From contig MKRX01000002.1 of NCBI GenBank assembly GCA_001898035.1, positions 175,901 through 239,900 of the forward strand: 64,000 nucleotides of DNA, in the 5' to 3' direction. Position 1 is the first letter of the stretch. Each line of letters starts with the position of its first letter. The DNA comes from Armatimonadetes bacterium 55-13 (GTDB lineage: Bacteria > Armatimonadota > Fimbriimonadia > Fimbriimonadales > Fimbriimonadaceae). Positions 51,374-61,300 of this stretch are shown piece by piece. The notes below the pieces were generated by a model. That model worked only from the letters and a program-made list of their open reading frames with translations, was not told the origin of the DNA and searched no databases. A program made the position numbers and the translations under genes.

Positions 51374-54189
51374 GCAGCCAAAACCTCATTCAATTCCTTC
51401 AACAAGCCTGAAAACTCCTCACCAAACACTAAAAACGCCTTCCCCAATCCGCCTTTTTGCTGAAACGGCTTATAGTCAAACGCCTCCGCGTCGATCGATA
51501 AACTCGCCGCGATGTGATCCTTGATCATCGTTAGCCATTCCACCTGCTCGGTAGAGAACCGAGCGCTCCCCTGTTCGCTCAACCACCGCTGGAACCGGTC
51601 GTCTACCGTCTCTGCAAACGGCGCCAAAACCGTTTCATGCTCCAGCGCGAACCGAATGAGTGAAACCAGGTCGGTAACCATACCTCGCGTATGTCCCTTC
51701 ACCCGCGATGCCTCCAAGATTTCATAGGCTTGCCAAAGCCGTTCCGGCGTCCAACTTCGGGGCGGCGTCTCGATCGCGGTGGCCAGTTCCTTGAGTTGCC
51801 GAAACGTCGGCGCTAGTCCCTTGCGTCGGCTATACAGAAGTTGAATCGCCGAAATCTCGTCTTTGTTCTCGTCCAAATACTGCCGGAAACTCTGAATCGT
51901 CGTTCGCGCCTTCTCGGTCGCTTCGGCGCTCACCCCTGCGTACAGAACTTCGTCTTTGCTCGTGGTGTCGATGGTCTGTTCCGCATCCTGCTGAGCGAGC
52001 AGAATCACGTTTCGGAGTTCTGGGTTCAGGAAGGGTTCCAGAGCCGCTTCGCGTCGTTCCAACCCCACCGTCTCCACATCCCGGTGGGTTGCTGCCGCCT
52101 CCAATTCCACTTGATCTGGATCTAAACTGGCCACCAACTGGTGAATCAGGGTGTGCAGCGGCGCCCCGCCAAGCTGTTCGATCTGCTTAAGTTGTCCGTC
52201 GCCAATGATATTGCTAAGCCGAGAGAGCCGACTCGCCAGTGTGCTCACCACTTCCGGCTCTGTGCTTCCCGCCCCCACTGCTTGCAGAACCACCTTGAGC
52301 GGAACGCTCGGCTGGCGTTCGAGCGGAGGTGAGTCGGACTTGATATGCTCCGTAACCCCTACCGCGTCCACAATCACGTAACGTGTTTTGTTCTTGGCAT
52401 CGGGGGTCACGTTGCGAAAATCGGTGGGAGAAATCGTCCGGCAACCGCGCCCCTTCATCTGCTCGAAGTAGTTGCTGCTCTTGACATCCCGCATGAAGAA
52501 CACCACCTCCAACGGCTTGATGTCGGTGCCCGTCGCAATCATATCCACCGTCACCGCGATGCGAGGCATTGGCGAGTTCTGGAAAGAGGACAGCAGGTTC
52601 TCCGCCTTGATGTTCGTATTCTTGTAAGTTACTTCTTGAGTCTCGGGGTCCACAATCCGGGCCGTCGAGCTTCGGTAGGTGATCTTCTCGCAGAACTCAT
52701 TCCCCTTCCCAAAGACCTCGCGCACAATACGAACGATATCCTCCGCGTGACTGTCGTCTTTCGCAAAGATCAAGGTCTTGGGAACCCACGTGCGCTCTGG
52801 AAAGACCTCAGGCAGAAACTTCTCTTTGAACGTCTTGATCACCGTTCGAATCTGATCAACCGCCACCACCGCGCGATCGAGTTCATTCGGCGCGTACTCC
52901 AAATCCTCGTCAAGCTCCTCCCATCGGAGCTTTCGCGTCCGCCGATCGCGCTTGTCGACGATGGTCCCTGCCTCCGCCAGCCCCCCTTCGGAGCTGATCT
53001 TGGTCTGAATTCGGTAAACGTCAAAGTCTACGTTCACCTGGTCCGCCACCGCCTGCGCGTGTCCGTACTCCATCACCAGGTTCTGTTCAAAAAATCCCAA
53101 AGTCTGCTTGCTGGGGGTCGCCGTAAGTCCAACCAGATGAGCGTCGAAATATTCCAGAACCTGTCGCCAAAGGTTGTAGATGCTCCGGTGGCATTCGTCG
53201 GTAAATACGAAGTCAAATGTCTCGATAGGAATCTGAGGGTTGTAAACCACCGGCAACGGTTCTTTTCGAAACCGCGCAAAGGCGCTCGCTGCCGACTCTT
53301 CTTCGTCGTATGAACTCTCGGCTTCGCCTTTGAGAATGCTGTAGAGCCTCTGGATCGTGGTAATGACCACCTTGCAGACCGGATCGATCTTGTTGTGCTG
53401 CAGGTACTGCACGTTGTAGAGGTCGGTGAAATTCCGGTTTCCATCCGGGGTCTTGTACTTCTGAAACTCCGCCAGCGTCTGACGTCCCAGGTTGCCCCGG
53501 TCCACCAAGAACAGAATCCGCCTCGCCCCGCCATACTTAATCAGCCGGTACGCTTGGGCGACTGCCGTATACGTCTTCCCACTCCCCGTCTGCATCTGGA
53601 TCAGCGCCCGCCGTCGGTCTTCCCCTAAGGATTGCTCCAGATTCTGAATCGCCTGAACCTGGCACTCCCGCATACCCTTGGCATCCAGCCGGGGCATGTT
53701 CTTTAGCCTGTGGAGAGTATTGCTGGCGTCGTACGCGCTGACCCGCTCTCGCACCACCCCCGGAACCAATTCAAACGGCTCGCCCAGTGTCTTGGGCTGG
53801 TGAAAGGTAAACAGATCTCGACTCTTGGGATCGGGATCGGTCGTGTTCGTAAACTTCGTCTCAATTCCCGTCGAAAGATAGATGTAGGGAAGGGGCTTTC
53901 GATGAAAGGGCAGGTTGTCCGGCAGGCCACGGCTATACCGTTCGGCCTGAACCTCCACCCCGGTCAAGGGCTCTCCCTCCTTCTTCGCCTCGATGACGCC
54001 CACCGCGCGTTTGTTCACATAAAGCAGGTAATCAACCTTGCCGTGTCCGCGCTTCAGAGGAAACTCGCGTACCGCGATCCCCGGCCCCGCCGCAAGATTA
54101 AGCTTATCGTGGTCCTGCACCACCCACCCCGCAAGCTCAAGCATCGCATCGATCCTCTCCCTCGCTCTATCTTCCGGACCCACTGGCAC
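51370..54189 (-). CDS. hsdR: Type I restriction endonuclease, ATP-dependent translocase subunit
   Basis: A 939-residue HsdR. The N-terminal PD-(D/E)xK nuclease shows GKVDYLLYV (D53) and GVIEAKKEG (E67-A-K69). Superfamily 2 helicase motifs follow: GSGKT at 202-206, DECH at 331-334, TATPS and later ATGTDI. It lacks the very long C-terminus of EcoKI-type HsdR and resembles the shorter EcoEI/HsdR_N group. The start GTG 54189 has a TATAAT box only 9-14 bases upstream, so the transcript may be leaderless; a good ribosome site (GGAGGG) lies before an ATG at 54196 that is one base out of frame. Confidence 0.93.
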   Translation of the reverse strand: MPVGPEDRARERIDAMLELAGWVVQDHDKLNLAAGPGIAVREFPLKRGHGKVDYLLYVNKRAVGVIEAKKEGEPLTGVEVQAERYSRGLPDNLPFHRKPLPYIYLSTGIETKFTNTTDPDPKSRDLFTFHQPKTLGEPFELVPGVVRERVSAYDASNTLHRLKNMPRLDAKGMRECQVQAIQNLEQSLGEDRRRALIQMQTGSGKTYTAVAQAYRLIKYGGARRILFLVDRGNLGRQTLAEFQKYKTPDGNRNFTDLYNVQYLQHNKIDPVCKVVITTIQRLYSILKGEAESSYDEEESAASAFARFRKEPLPVVYNPQIPIETFDFVFTDECHRSIYNLWRQVLEYFDAHLVGLTATPSKQTLGFFEQNLVMEYGHAQAVADQVNVDFDVYRIQTKISSEGGLAEAGTIVDKRDRRTRKLRWEELDEDLEYAPNELDRAVVAVDQIRTVIKTFKEKFLPEVFPERTWVPKTLIFAKDDSHAEDIVRIVREVFGKGNEFCEKITYRSSTARIVDPETQEVTYKNTNIKAENLLSSFQNSPMPRIAVTVDMIATGTDIKPLEVVFFMRDVKSSNYFEQMKGRGCRTISPTDFRNVTPDAKNKTRYVIVDAVGVTEHIKSDSPPLERQPSVPLKVVLQAVGAGSTEPEVVSTLASRLSRLSNIIGDGQLKQIEQLGGAPLHTLIHQLVASLDPDQVELEAAATHRDVETVGLERREAALEPFLNPELRNVILLAQQDAEQTIDTTSKDEVLYAGVSAEATEKARTTIQSFRQYLDENKDEISAIQLLYSRRKGLAPTFRQLKELATAIETPPRSWTPERLWQAYEILEASRVKGHTRGMVTDLVSLIRFALEHETVLAPFAETVDDRFQRWLSEQGSARFSTEQVEWLTMIKDHIAASLSIDAEAFDYKPFQQKGGLGKAFLVFGEEFSGLLKELNEVLAA

Positions 54190-54197
54190 TAACCATG

Positions 54198-54203
54198 ATT
54201 ATA
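54198..54203 (-). promoter_or_regulatory. Perfect -10 box before hsdR
   Basis: TATAAT on the minus strand, nine bases before the GTG start of hsdR. The -35 area is poor (TTCCCG). If used, transcription would begin at or within a few bases of the start codon. Confidence 0.45.
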
Positions 54204-54320
54204 GTCCCTCCAACCTCCGACGGGAAGCCCCAAAGCTGGCAATCCAAGTTGACTTGCCTACTTGAAAAAGCGCCTCGATACTGCCTGCCTCATCCATGAG
54301 GCTGATCAAGGGCCAAACGT

Positions 54321-54368
54321 GGCATGACCGTCCCGGTCATGGTTTCCACGGGCGTCTCGCCCGTGGCG
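54321..54368. repeat. REP-like palindrome pair
   Basis: Two adjacent palindromes: ATGACCG-TCC-CGGTCAT (54324-54340) and CACGGGCG-TCT-CGCCCGTG (54347-54365), joined by GGTTTC. A degenerate copy lies at 46224. The arrangement resembles REP/BIME elements. Confidence 0.7.
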
Positions 54369-54414
54369 CGTCTCGGAACTCAAAAAGCGCCCCCGTACCC
54401 GGCAATGCGGAGAC

Positions 54415-54516
54415 ATGACCACCGGAGCTTGGAACTTCACCACCTACCACGGAGACCGAGTCTCCGTCCTCTTCCTAGACGCCCACGTAAAACACATGAC
54501 CATCACCGACAAATAA
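54415..54516 (+). pseudogene. C-terminal remnant of a large prepilin (H-X9-DG end)
   Basis: A 33-codon open frame ends in NFTTYHGDRVSVLFLDAHVK and then HMTITDK. The YHGDRVSVLFLDAH stretch is the H-X9-DG end of large prepilins such as the gene at 39512 ([14 protein letters not shown]). No prepilin leader exists upstream: the frame before it is broken and occupied by the REP-like element. It is therefore the 3' stub of a deleted gene. Confidence 0.6.
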
Positions 54517-54527
54517 CCCGTTCCCCC

Positions 54528-54555
54528 TAACACCTAATACCTATCACCTAACACC
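54528..54555. repeat. Heptanucleotide tandem repeat (TAAYACC)n
   Basis: Four contiguous units: TAACACC, TAATACC, TATCACC, TAACACC. It begins 12 bases after the prepilin stub and has the same unit as the array at 19458. Confidence 0.75.
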
Positions 54556-54561
54556 TTTGGA

Positions 54562-54585
54562 GGGGCGTTTTACGCCCCGTAAAAC
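54562..54585. terminator. Hairpin at the end of the transporter/DUF1501 block
   Basis: GGGGCG-TTTTA-CGCCCC (54562-54578) and the alternative GTTTTAC-GCCCC-GTAAAAC (54567-54585) are mutually exclusive stems just after the DUF1501 gene. No T-run follows on the minus strand. A terminator or processing site is likely. Confidence 0.4.
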
Positions 54586-54588
54586 CCC

Positions 54589-54632
54589 CCTCCATAGGTA
54601 TCCCTTCGATCATAGGGTATCCAATCGATCAA
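54589..54632 (-). repeat. Inverted copy of a 42-44 bp repeated sequence (left end)
   Basis: Read on the minus strand this begins TTGATCGATTGGATACCCTA and ends AAGGGATACCTATGGAGG. It differs from 63824-63865 by one three-base shift and about three substitutions, in opposite orientation. It includes the stop codon of the DUF1501 gene. Confidence 0.75.
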
Positions 54633-56140
54633 GCCAAAAGGTCTTTCACCACGAACCCATGAACGTCCGTCAACCGGAAGTCCCGACCCGCATACCGATA
54701 GGTCAGTTTCGTATGGTCCACCCCAAGCTGATGCAGGATCGTCGCGTTCAAATCATGAACATGCACCGCCCCCGGAGTAAATGAGTCCGGAGTCGGATTC
54801 AAAACCTGCCCATCCTTGTCCACGATGTTGTAGCTAAAGTCGTCCGTGTTGCCATAAACAATCCCCGGCTTCACGCCACCCCCCGCCATCCACATAGTGA
54901 AGCACCGAGGATGGTGGTCCCGACCATAGTTCTCCTTGGTCAACGGCCCCTGACAATAAACCGTCCGCCCAAACTCACCCCCCCAAACAATCAAGGTGTC
55001 ATCCAGCATCCCCCGCCGCTTCAAGTCCATCACCAAGGCCGCACAAGCCTGGTCGATGTCCTTACACTGCAACGGCAAATCTCCCCCCAAGTTGCCATGC
55101 TGATCCCAACCCCGGTGGAAGATCTGAATAAACCGAACCCCCCGCTCCGCCATCCGCCGAGCCAACAAACAGTTCGCCGAAAACGTCCCCGGCTTCCGAG
55201 CCTCCTCTCCATAAAGCTCAAACGTCTCGTCCGACTCCTTAGAAAGGTCCATCAAGTCCGGCACACTCGTCTGCAACCGGTAAGCCATCTCATACTGCGA
55301 GATCCGCGCCGCAATCTCAGGATCGCCAAAGTGGTTCAGCTGCATATTGTTCAGCTTCGCCAAACTGTCCAGCATCCGCCGCCGAGACATCGCGTCCACC
55401 CCATCCGGATTGTCCAGATAAAGCACCGGATCCCCCTTACTCCGCAGCGCCACCCCCTGATGCTCGCCCGGCAAGAACCCCGCCCCCCAAAGTCGAGTAA
55501 ACACCGCCTGAGCATCCGCCTTAGAACTCCATGAGGAGTGAAGCACGATGTAAGTCGGCAGATCCTGGTTCATGGTGCCCAGCCCATAACTGACCCAAGC
55601 CCCAATACTCGGCCGCCCCGGCAACTGGCTCCCCGTCTGAATAAACGTCACCGCCGGATCATGGTTAATCGCCTCCGTATACATCGACTTGATGACACAA
55701 AGATCTTTCACCACCTTGGAAGTGTAGGGAAGCAGTTCACTCACCCAAACCCCATCCTCGTTGTTGTCGTACTTGTCGAACTTGTACTTAGAAGGCGCCA
55801 CCGGGAACCGAGCCTGGCCACTTGTCATCGTGGTGATTCTTTGTCCCATCCGAATGTCGTTCGGCAGATCCTGATCAAAGTGGTCTGGCAACTTGGCCTT
55901 GTAGTCCCACATATCGATCTGACTCGGCCCCCCGTTCATCGTCAGATAGATCACCCGCTTGGCCTTGGGCGCAAAATTCGGCATCCCCGGCAATCCGCCG
56001 TGAGCGTTCGGCTGCTGAGGAGAAGCCAGCGCCTCAACATTCAAAATGCTTGCCAAAGCCGCCGTACCCACCCCAAGCGCCGCCTTTCCAAAAAGCTGTC
56101 GCCGAGTGTAAAGAAGTTCGTGTTCGCGTCGAGGATCCAT
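54629..56140 (-). CDS. DUF1501 family exported protein
   Basis: A 503-residue protein with a twin-arginine-like leader ([21 protein letters not shown]). The DUF1501 fold is related to sulfatases and alkaline phosphatases: [97 protein letters not shown]. Always found with DUF1549/DUF1553 proteins in Planctomycetes, as here with the gene 5 bases upstream. Role unknown; possibly sugar-sulfate or polymer processing. Confidence 0.93.
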   Translation of the reverse strand: MDPRREHELLYTRRQLFGKAALGVGTAALASILNVEALASPQQPNAHGGLPGMPNFAPKAKRVIYLTMNGGPSQIDMWDYKAKLPDHFDQDLPNDIRMGQRITTMTSGQARFPVAPSKYKFDKYDNNEDGVWVSELLPYTSKVVKDLCVIKSMYTEAINHDPAVTFIQTGSQLPGRPSIGAWVSYGLGTMNQDLPTYIVLHSSWSSKADAQAVFTRLWGAGFLPGEHQGVALRSKGDPVLYLDNPDGVDAMSRRRMLDSLAKLNNMQLNHFGDPEIAARISQYEMAYRLQTSVPDLMDLSKESDETFELYGEEARKPGTFSANCLLARRMAERGVRFIQIFHRGWDQHGNLGGDLPLQCKDIDQACAALVMDLKRRGMLDDTLIVWGGEFGRTVYCQGPLTKENYGRDHHPRCFTMWMAGGGVKPGIVYGNTDDFSYNIVDKDGQVLNPTPDSFTPGAVHVHDLNATILHQLGVDHTKLTYRYAGRDFRLTDVHGFVVKDLLA

Positions 56141-56145
56141 AGTTT

Positions 56146-59109
56146 CTAGTGCTGAGTCAGCGACTCATCGGTGTTCAAAATCATGTTGCAAATAATCATC
56201 CAAGCCGCATGCTCAGCCGGATCAAGGCTCTCATCGCGAGGAGACTCGCCAACTTTCAAAGCCTTCAAAGCGTCGCCGGGCCGAGCGCGATAGACTTCTC
56301 TTTCCGAGTTCAAAAGCTTCATCACCACGCCCTGCTCCTCTTTGGTCGGCCTGCGACCAAGGACCAGCCGGAAGGCATAGTCCAACCGAGAAGCATCATC
56401 CCGCTTTGTCTGCAGAACTCGCTGCGCATACATACGCGCCGCCTCGAAGAACCCCGTCTCGTTCATCGTTGCCAATGCCTGAGTCGGTGTATTAGTCGCC
56501 GAGCGCCGTACCACGCAAGCTTCTCGCATGGGCGCATCAAACAGCAGCATCGTCGGTGGCGGACTCGTTCGCTTCCAGAAGAGGTAAACGCTTCGCCGAT
56601 AGAGCGCATCACCATGATCCTGCATGTACTTCGCGGTGTCACTACTCGGATAGGCGATCGCCTCCCAAAGCCCAGAGGGTTGATAAGGCTTATCCCCATG
56701 CCCACCAGGACGTTCCACCAGGAGACCAGAAACAAAGAGGGAAGTATCCCGAATAACCTCCGCATCCAACCGGAATCGAGGCGCCCTAGACAGCAGCTTG
56801 TTCTCCGGATCTTTAGCCACTTTCGCTTTATCCGCAACTGCAGATTGCCTAAAGGTCGCGCTAGTCACGATCATTCGGTGCAGCTTCTTCAAACTCCACC
56901 CGTCCTTTACAAACTTCACCGCTAGGTAATCCAAAAGCTCAGGATTCGAGGGCCAGTCCCCACGATTCCCAAAGTCTTCACTGGACTTCACAATGCCCGT
57001 TCCAAAGTGCTGCTGCCAGACTCGATTGACAAACACTCTCGCGACAAGCGGATTCTTGGGATCAGTAATCCACTCAGCCAGGCCGAGGCGATTCTTCGGC
57101 AACTTGGTGGACATCGATCCAAACGCCTTTGGCACCATTCTAGGCGTGACATCGCCCAAGAGGTTGTACTCTCCGCGCTTGAGTAAGTGTGCCACCCTCG
57201 GCTTAGGCATTTCTTGGGCGATGTAAGTGTAAGGAATTTGATCGTCCAGTGCCTTTCGCTCAATCGTCGCCTTCTTATATTGCTCGGAGGCCGCTGTTGA
57301 AGGTCCGAGTGCCAAATAGCTCGCTGCGACTTCTCGCGATTGCTGAGAAGTTAAAGTCGCTTGGCTCACAAGCTCTCGGGCCCTTGAAAGTCTGCGAACG
57401 TTTGCGTCACCGAGCCCAACAAACACACCATCTTCGCCGCCTCCGTTCACGATCTTAATCAGGAGTGAGTTGGCGCCAGGATTGAGTTTGATCTTGACAA
57501 GGTCAGAGTCCGGGAGTGCTCCACGGGCGATCTTGTTGTCGTGGACCAAGGCTCCATTCACCCATACCCGAATGCCATCGTCGCTGCCGAGCCTGAGCGT
57601 TAGTTTCTGAGCCTTCTCAGCGATGAGAGTGGTCTTGAGATAACCAGAAGCATTTTCTTCCCCAACGACCCCGGGCACGACCTTGTCTAGTTCGACCTTA
57701 AAGGCCCGCCACTTGGTGTCCGGTTTGGATGCCTCGGGGCCGAAGTCCGTCGTGAACGCCGATTCAAAGTCCTTTGCCGCAAAAGGACCAGCGACTTGCC
57801 AATCGCCAACCTTGGGCTGAAGCGGTGCATTGGCTAAGAACCATTGCTTTGCTGCGGGTATCGAAACCGAGTCTTCAAGTCCTTTAATGAGTTTGTCGAA
57901 TGCGTTCAGACGTTCTTCCTGCTCAGGCGTTGGCGCTTTCATGACGGGAGCATGGAGGCGGGCATTGCCGTCTAGAGGAGTATCAACCGTGCTGTTAAAG
58001 AAGGCGTACATTCCGTAGTACTCCTTCGCCGAGATCGGATCGTATTTGTGATCGTGACACTTGGCGCAGCCCATGGTTACGCCAAGGAAAACTGTGGCGG
58101 TTGTGTCCACCCGATCCATTGTGTTCTTCGCCAAGAACTCTGCTTCAATGACTCCACCTTCATTCGTGGTGGGATTCATGCGGATGTAGCCGGTAGCGAT
58201 CAGTTGCTCAATCGTCGGTTTAGGCAACATGTCGCCAGCCAACTGCCAGAGGGCAAACTTATCAAAGGGGAGATCTTCGTTGTAAGCACGAATGACCCAG
58301 TCACGGTAGGGATAAACCGCTCGCTCGTTATCAATGTGCAGTCCATGAGTGTCGGCATATCGCACTGCGTCCAACCAAAACCGAGCTTGGTTCTCGCCAT
58401 AGCGAGGACTTGCCAGCAAGCGATCGACGACTCGATCATAGGCGTCCGGGCGAGTGTCGGCCAAGAATGCATTCACTTCGGCCGGAGTAGGCGGCAGTCC
58501 GGTGAGTGTTAAAGTCACTCGACGAATCTGGGTGACGCGATCAGCTTGAGGAGCCGGCTTTAGCTTTGCCGCATCCAAGCCCGCCATGATGAATCGATCG
58601 ATATCATTCTTGACCCAAGCAGGATTGGAGACCTTCGGAATCTCTGGCATGTTCGGCGGGATAAATGCCCAGTGCTTTTCATAGCCCGCACCTTCGGCTA
58701 TCCACTGTTTCAGGATCGCTTTTTCTTCCGTGGTCAGCGGTTTTGCATCTGAGTCCACCGGAGGCATGCGCATCTCCGGGATGTCAGCGGTGACGCGAGA
58801 GAGCAATATAGACTTTTCTGGATCACCAGGGACGATAGCCCGGTAACCACCGCGGTCCGCAGTGGCTCCTTCAAAGGAATCGAGGCGCATATTGCCTGTT
58901 CGCTTGTTCGCCTCCTTGTCCGCTCCGTGGCAGGTGAAGCAGTGCTCAGCCAAAATTGGCCTGACATCTCGATTGAATTCGATCTTCTTGCGCTTTTCGG
59001 ACTTCGGGGAAGCTGTCTTTTTAGGACTTGCTTGGCCGCCGGTTGCGAGTACGGAATACCCGAGGAATGCGCAGCTTGTAATTAGTAGGCAGGAACTTAG
59101 CGGTCTCAT
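56146..59109 (-). CDS. PSD1/DUF1549/DUF1553 planctomycete-type cytochrome c protein
   Basis: A 987-residue exported protein. After the signal peptide comes a cytochrome c site ([17 protein letters not shown]) of the planctomycete PSD1 type, then DUF1549 ([53 protein letters not shown]). An inserted beta-sandwich follows (about 430-590, [24 protein letters not shown]), like a PA14/carbohydrate-binding unit. The C-terminal DUF1553 ([41 protein letters not shown]) completes it. It is cotranscribed with DUF1501, together probably oxidising or degrading a polymer. Confidence 0.93.
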   Translation of the reverse strand: MRPLSSCLLITSCAFLGYSVLATGGQASPKKTASPKSEKRKKIEFNRDVRPILAEHCFTCHGADKEANKRTGNMRLDSFEGATADRGGYRAIVPGDPEKSILLSRVTADIPEMRMPPVDSDAKPLTTEEKAILKQWIAEGAGYEKHWAFIPPNMPEIPKVSNPAWVKNDIDRFIMAGLDAAKLKPAPQADRVTQIRRVTLTLTGLPPTPAEVNAFLADTRPDAYDRVVDRLLASPRYGENQARFWLDAVRYADTHGLHIDNERAVYPYRDWVIRAYNEDLPFDKFALWQLAGDMLPKPTIEQLIATGYIRMNPTTNEGGVIEAEFLAKNTMDRVDTTATVFLGVTMGCAKCHDHKYDPISAKEYYGMYAFFNSTVDTPLDGNARLHAPVMKAPTPEQEERLNAFDKLIKGLEDSVSIPAAKQWFLANAPLQPKVGDWQVAGPFAAKDFESAFTTDFGPEASKPDTKWRAFKVELDKVVPGVVGEENASGYLKTTLIAEKAQKLTLRLGSDDGIRVWVNGALVHDNKIARGALPDSDLVKIKLNPGANSLLIKIVNGGGEDGVFVGLGDANVRRLSRARELVSQATLTSQQSREVAASYLALGPSTAASEQYKKATIERKALDDQIPYTYIAQEMPKPRVAHLLKRGEYNLLGDVTPRMVPKAFGSMSTKLPKNRLGLAEWITDPKNPLVARVFVNRVWQQHFGTGIVKSSEDFGNRGDWPSNPELLDYLAVKFVKDGWSLKKLHRMIVTSATFRQSAVADKAKVAKDPENKLLSRAPRFRLDAEVIRDTSLFVSGLLVERPGGHGDKPYQPSGLWEAIAYPSSDTAKYMQDHGDALYRRSVYLFWKRTSPPPTMLLFDAPMREACVVRRSATNTPTQALATMNETGFFEAARMYAQRVLQTKRDDASRLDYAFRLVLGRRPTKEEQGVVMKLLNSEREVYRARPGDALKALKVGESPRDESLDPAEHAAWMIICNMILNTDESLTQH

Positions 59110-59208
59110 CGTTGTCGCGAAAGCTCACCCATCGTCGGAGAGCCCTCGGACATGATAGGTCCTGTACTGCCTGAAATCAAGGACCGTTCGGGCCACTTTT
59201 TTGACGAA

Positions 59209-59241
59209 TCGGGTCATCCCAATTTGCCTGGGATGACCCGA
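59209..59241. terminator. Hairpin after the solute-binding protein gene
   Basis: TCGGGTCATCCC pairs with GGGATGACCCGA around a 9-base loop. No T-run follows on the minus strand, so it may protect the abundant binding-protein mRNA or attenuate reading into the DUF1549 gene. Confidence 0.5.
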
Positions 59242-59253
59242 AACCGTGGGAAA

Positions 59254-60303
59254 CTAGAAATTGTATTTGTCGATGTTGGACTTGTCGAAAGTGACCAGCG
59301 GACCGGCACTCAAAACATTGTTCTTGCCAAAAGCGACTTTCCCAAGCTTTGGATCCTCGAATTCAGCGCCTTCTTTCGGAGTCACCTCGCCTTTTTTGAT
59401 TGCAATCCCAAGATTGCAGGCTAAGACGCCCATATCATAGGGACTCCACAGTTGGAAACCCTTGACGACTCCGTCTTGAACAAACTTCTTGAGTTGGTTT
59501 GGCGTGCTCAGTCCTGTCAGCATCAGGCCAGGGCCATTTGCTTTTGCGCCGCCCGGATAGGCTTCTGCCGTTGCGAGAGCTTGAGCAGCGGCGGCAAGAC
59601 CGACGCTGGTGGGAGAGACAACGCCTCTAAGGGTTGGATGCTTTGCCAAGAGAGCTTCAAATTCGGTCGTGCTCTTTTGGGGCTCGTCATCGCCGTAAAC
59701 GGTTTCAACCAGCTTCATCTTTGCGTATTTCGGTTGCTTGAGCGTCTCGTTCATTCCCTCAATCCATGAGTTTTGGTTGGGGGCGTCTCTGGTCGCACTT
59801 AAGATTGCGATTTCTCCTTCGTAGTTAATCTGCGATCCAAGCAACTCGATTTGGCTCTCTCCCACCTTGGTGAAGTCGGTCGGGACGACGGCGGCATCCC
59901 GGTGAGACTCGTTACCGACGAGGTCTGAATCAACTGTGATGACTGCGATTCCCGCCGCTTTGGCTTCATCCAGAACCACATTCAATGCGTCGGGGCTGTT
60001 CGCAGAGATAGCAATCACATCCACTCTCCTCTGAATCTGGGCCTTGATGAGATCAATTTGAGACGTTGCTTCTGCCGTAGCGGGCGCAGTAGTGGTGAAA
60101 TCTGCACCGGCTGCCTTCGCCGCTTCCTCAAATCCTCGGACGACTTCATTGAAGTAGGGATTTCCGGAGTTCTTGGGGATGTAAACGATCTTGAGTTGAC
60201 CGCCAGAACTCGTGGTCGATCCCGAAGACGCCCCGTCGGTGGAGCGCTGGCATCCGACGAGGGCCATTGCGGCCAACGAGAGAATGAGCAGTGAATTACG
60301 CAT
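59254..60303 (-). CDS. rhaS: Rhamnose/AI-2-type ABC transporter substrate-binding lipoprotein
   Basis: A 349-residue periplasmic-binding protein of the ribose/galactose-binding type I fold. The lipobox LVGC places lipidated C18. The body shows KIVYIPKNSGNPYFNEVVRGFEEAAK, IDLIKAQIQRRVDVIAISANSPDAL, ITVDSDLVGNESH, NSWIEGMNETLKQPKYAKM and GFQLWSPYDMGVLACNLG, the pattern of rhamnose- and autoinducer-2-binding proteins (RhaS/LsrB). It is the last transporter gene in the minus-strand order ATPase-permease-permease-binding protein, as in rhizobial rhaSTPQ-like loci. The sugar is inferred from family only. Confidence 0.85.
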   Translation of the reverse strand: MRNSLLILSLAAMALVGCQRSTDGASSGSTTSSGGQLKIVYIPKNSGNPYFNEVVRGFEEAAKAAGADFTTTAPATAEATSQIDLIKAQIQRRVDVIAISANSPDALNVVLDEAKAAGIAVITVDSDLVGNESHRDAAVVPTDFTKVGESQIELLGSQINYEGEIAILSATRDAPNQNSWIEGMNETLKQPKYAKMKLVETVYGDDEPQKSTTEFEALLAKHPTLRGVVSPTSVGLAAAAQALATAEAYPGGAKANGPGLMLTGLSTPNQLKKFVQDGVVKGFQLWSPYDMGVLACNLGIAIKKGEVTPKEGAEFEDPKLGKVAFGKNNVLSAGPLVTFDKSNIDKYNF

Positions 60304-60349
60304 GTGATTTACCTTTTCGACGAATGAGTCCAGATTCCTTTATCTGGCG

Positions 60350-61300
60350 CTAAGCTTTTCGTGGAGCAGACAGTCGAGTGGCGACTCCGGTGATTGCCAC
60401 CGCTACGATGAGAAGAGTGCCGGTTACCGTCAATTGAACTTCGCTTGTGATGTTCGCAAGGATCATCTGGGTCTTCAAGACGGCGATCAGAAGAAGGGCC
60501 AGAAGCGATCCGATCATTGAGCCTCGACCTCCGGTGATGCTTACGCCTCCAAGGACAACGGCGGTGATTGCCTCTAGTTCCAGTCCTCTGGCGTGATCAA
60601 ATCGGGCCACTCCGAGCCTCGAGTCGATAAGGACCCCGGCAAGACCGGCCAATAACCCGGCCAGCACAAAAATCCGGAACTTAACGGCAGGAGTGGGGAC
60701 CGAGGCGAAGAATGCGGCCTCCTCGTTTGTGCCAACGGCGAAAGTCCATCGTCCGAAGATGGTGCGATGGAGGGTCAAACCAAGAACGACGACAAAGACG
60801 ATCATGATGCCGAAAGGTAGTGGCACGCCTAGTAGCGGAAGATCAAGGCGGTCGGCGCCCACAAATGAACTCGGAACTTGAACCGATGCCGAGCCCATTA
60901 GCGCTTGCGCCATTCCACGAAACAGGGCGAGCGTGCCTAGGGTGACAAGAAAGGAGGGCAGTTTTGCGTAGGCAACTAACGCCCCATTGAATGCTCCGAG
61001 AAGACCTCCGATGAGCACCCCAATTGTCGCGGCGGCTGGCATGGGAAGGCCAATTTGAGCAAGTTTGGCGGTTGCGCAGGCGACAAATGCGAGATTAGAG
61101 GCAACGGAGAGGTCTATGTTGCCGCTGATGATCACGAAAGTGAGGCCTATAACGAGGAGACCCGTTTCTGCATAAGGTCCGGTGCTGTCAAGGAGATACC
61201 TGACATCCAGGAAGTAGGGAGATTGAATGGTTCCTGCGATGAAGGCGAGGATGAGGAGGACGGCGGGCACGAATTCTGGCCGGGTAAGGATCTTTCTCAT
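60350..61300 (-). CDS. Sugar ABC transporter permease (second)
   Basis: A 316-residue BPD_transp_2 permease with about eight to ten membrane helices. ATG 61300 has a strong GGAGGTGG ribosome site and overlaps the stop of the upstream permease by 4 bases; a longer open frame back to 61447 gives only a non-native arginine-rich extension. The conserved cytoplasmic loop GGVSITGGRGSMIGSLLALLL and VGTNEEAAFFASVPTPAVKF are typical of RbsC/LsrD/RhaQ. It forms the membrane channel with the gene at 61297. Confidence 0.92.
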   Translation of the reverse strand: MRKILTRPEFVPAVLLILAFIAGTIQSPYFLDVRYLLDSTGPYAETGLLVIGLTFVIISGNIDLSVASNLAFVACATAKLAQIGLPMPAAATIGVLIGGLLGAFNGALVAYAKLPSFLVTLGTLALFRGMAQALMGSASVQVPSSFVGADRLDLPLLGVPLPFGIMIVFVVVLGLTLHRTIFGRWTFAVGTNEEAAFFASVPTPAVKFRIFVLAGLLAGLAGVLIDSRLGVARFDHARGLELEAITAVVLGGVSITGGRGSMIGSLLALLLIAVLKTQMILANITSEVQLTVTGTLLIVAVAITGVATRLSAPRKA

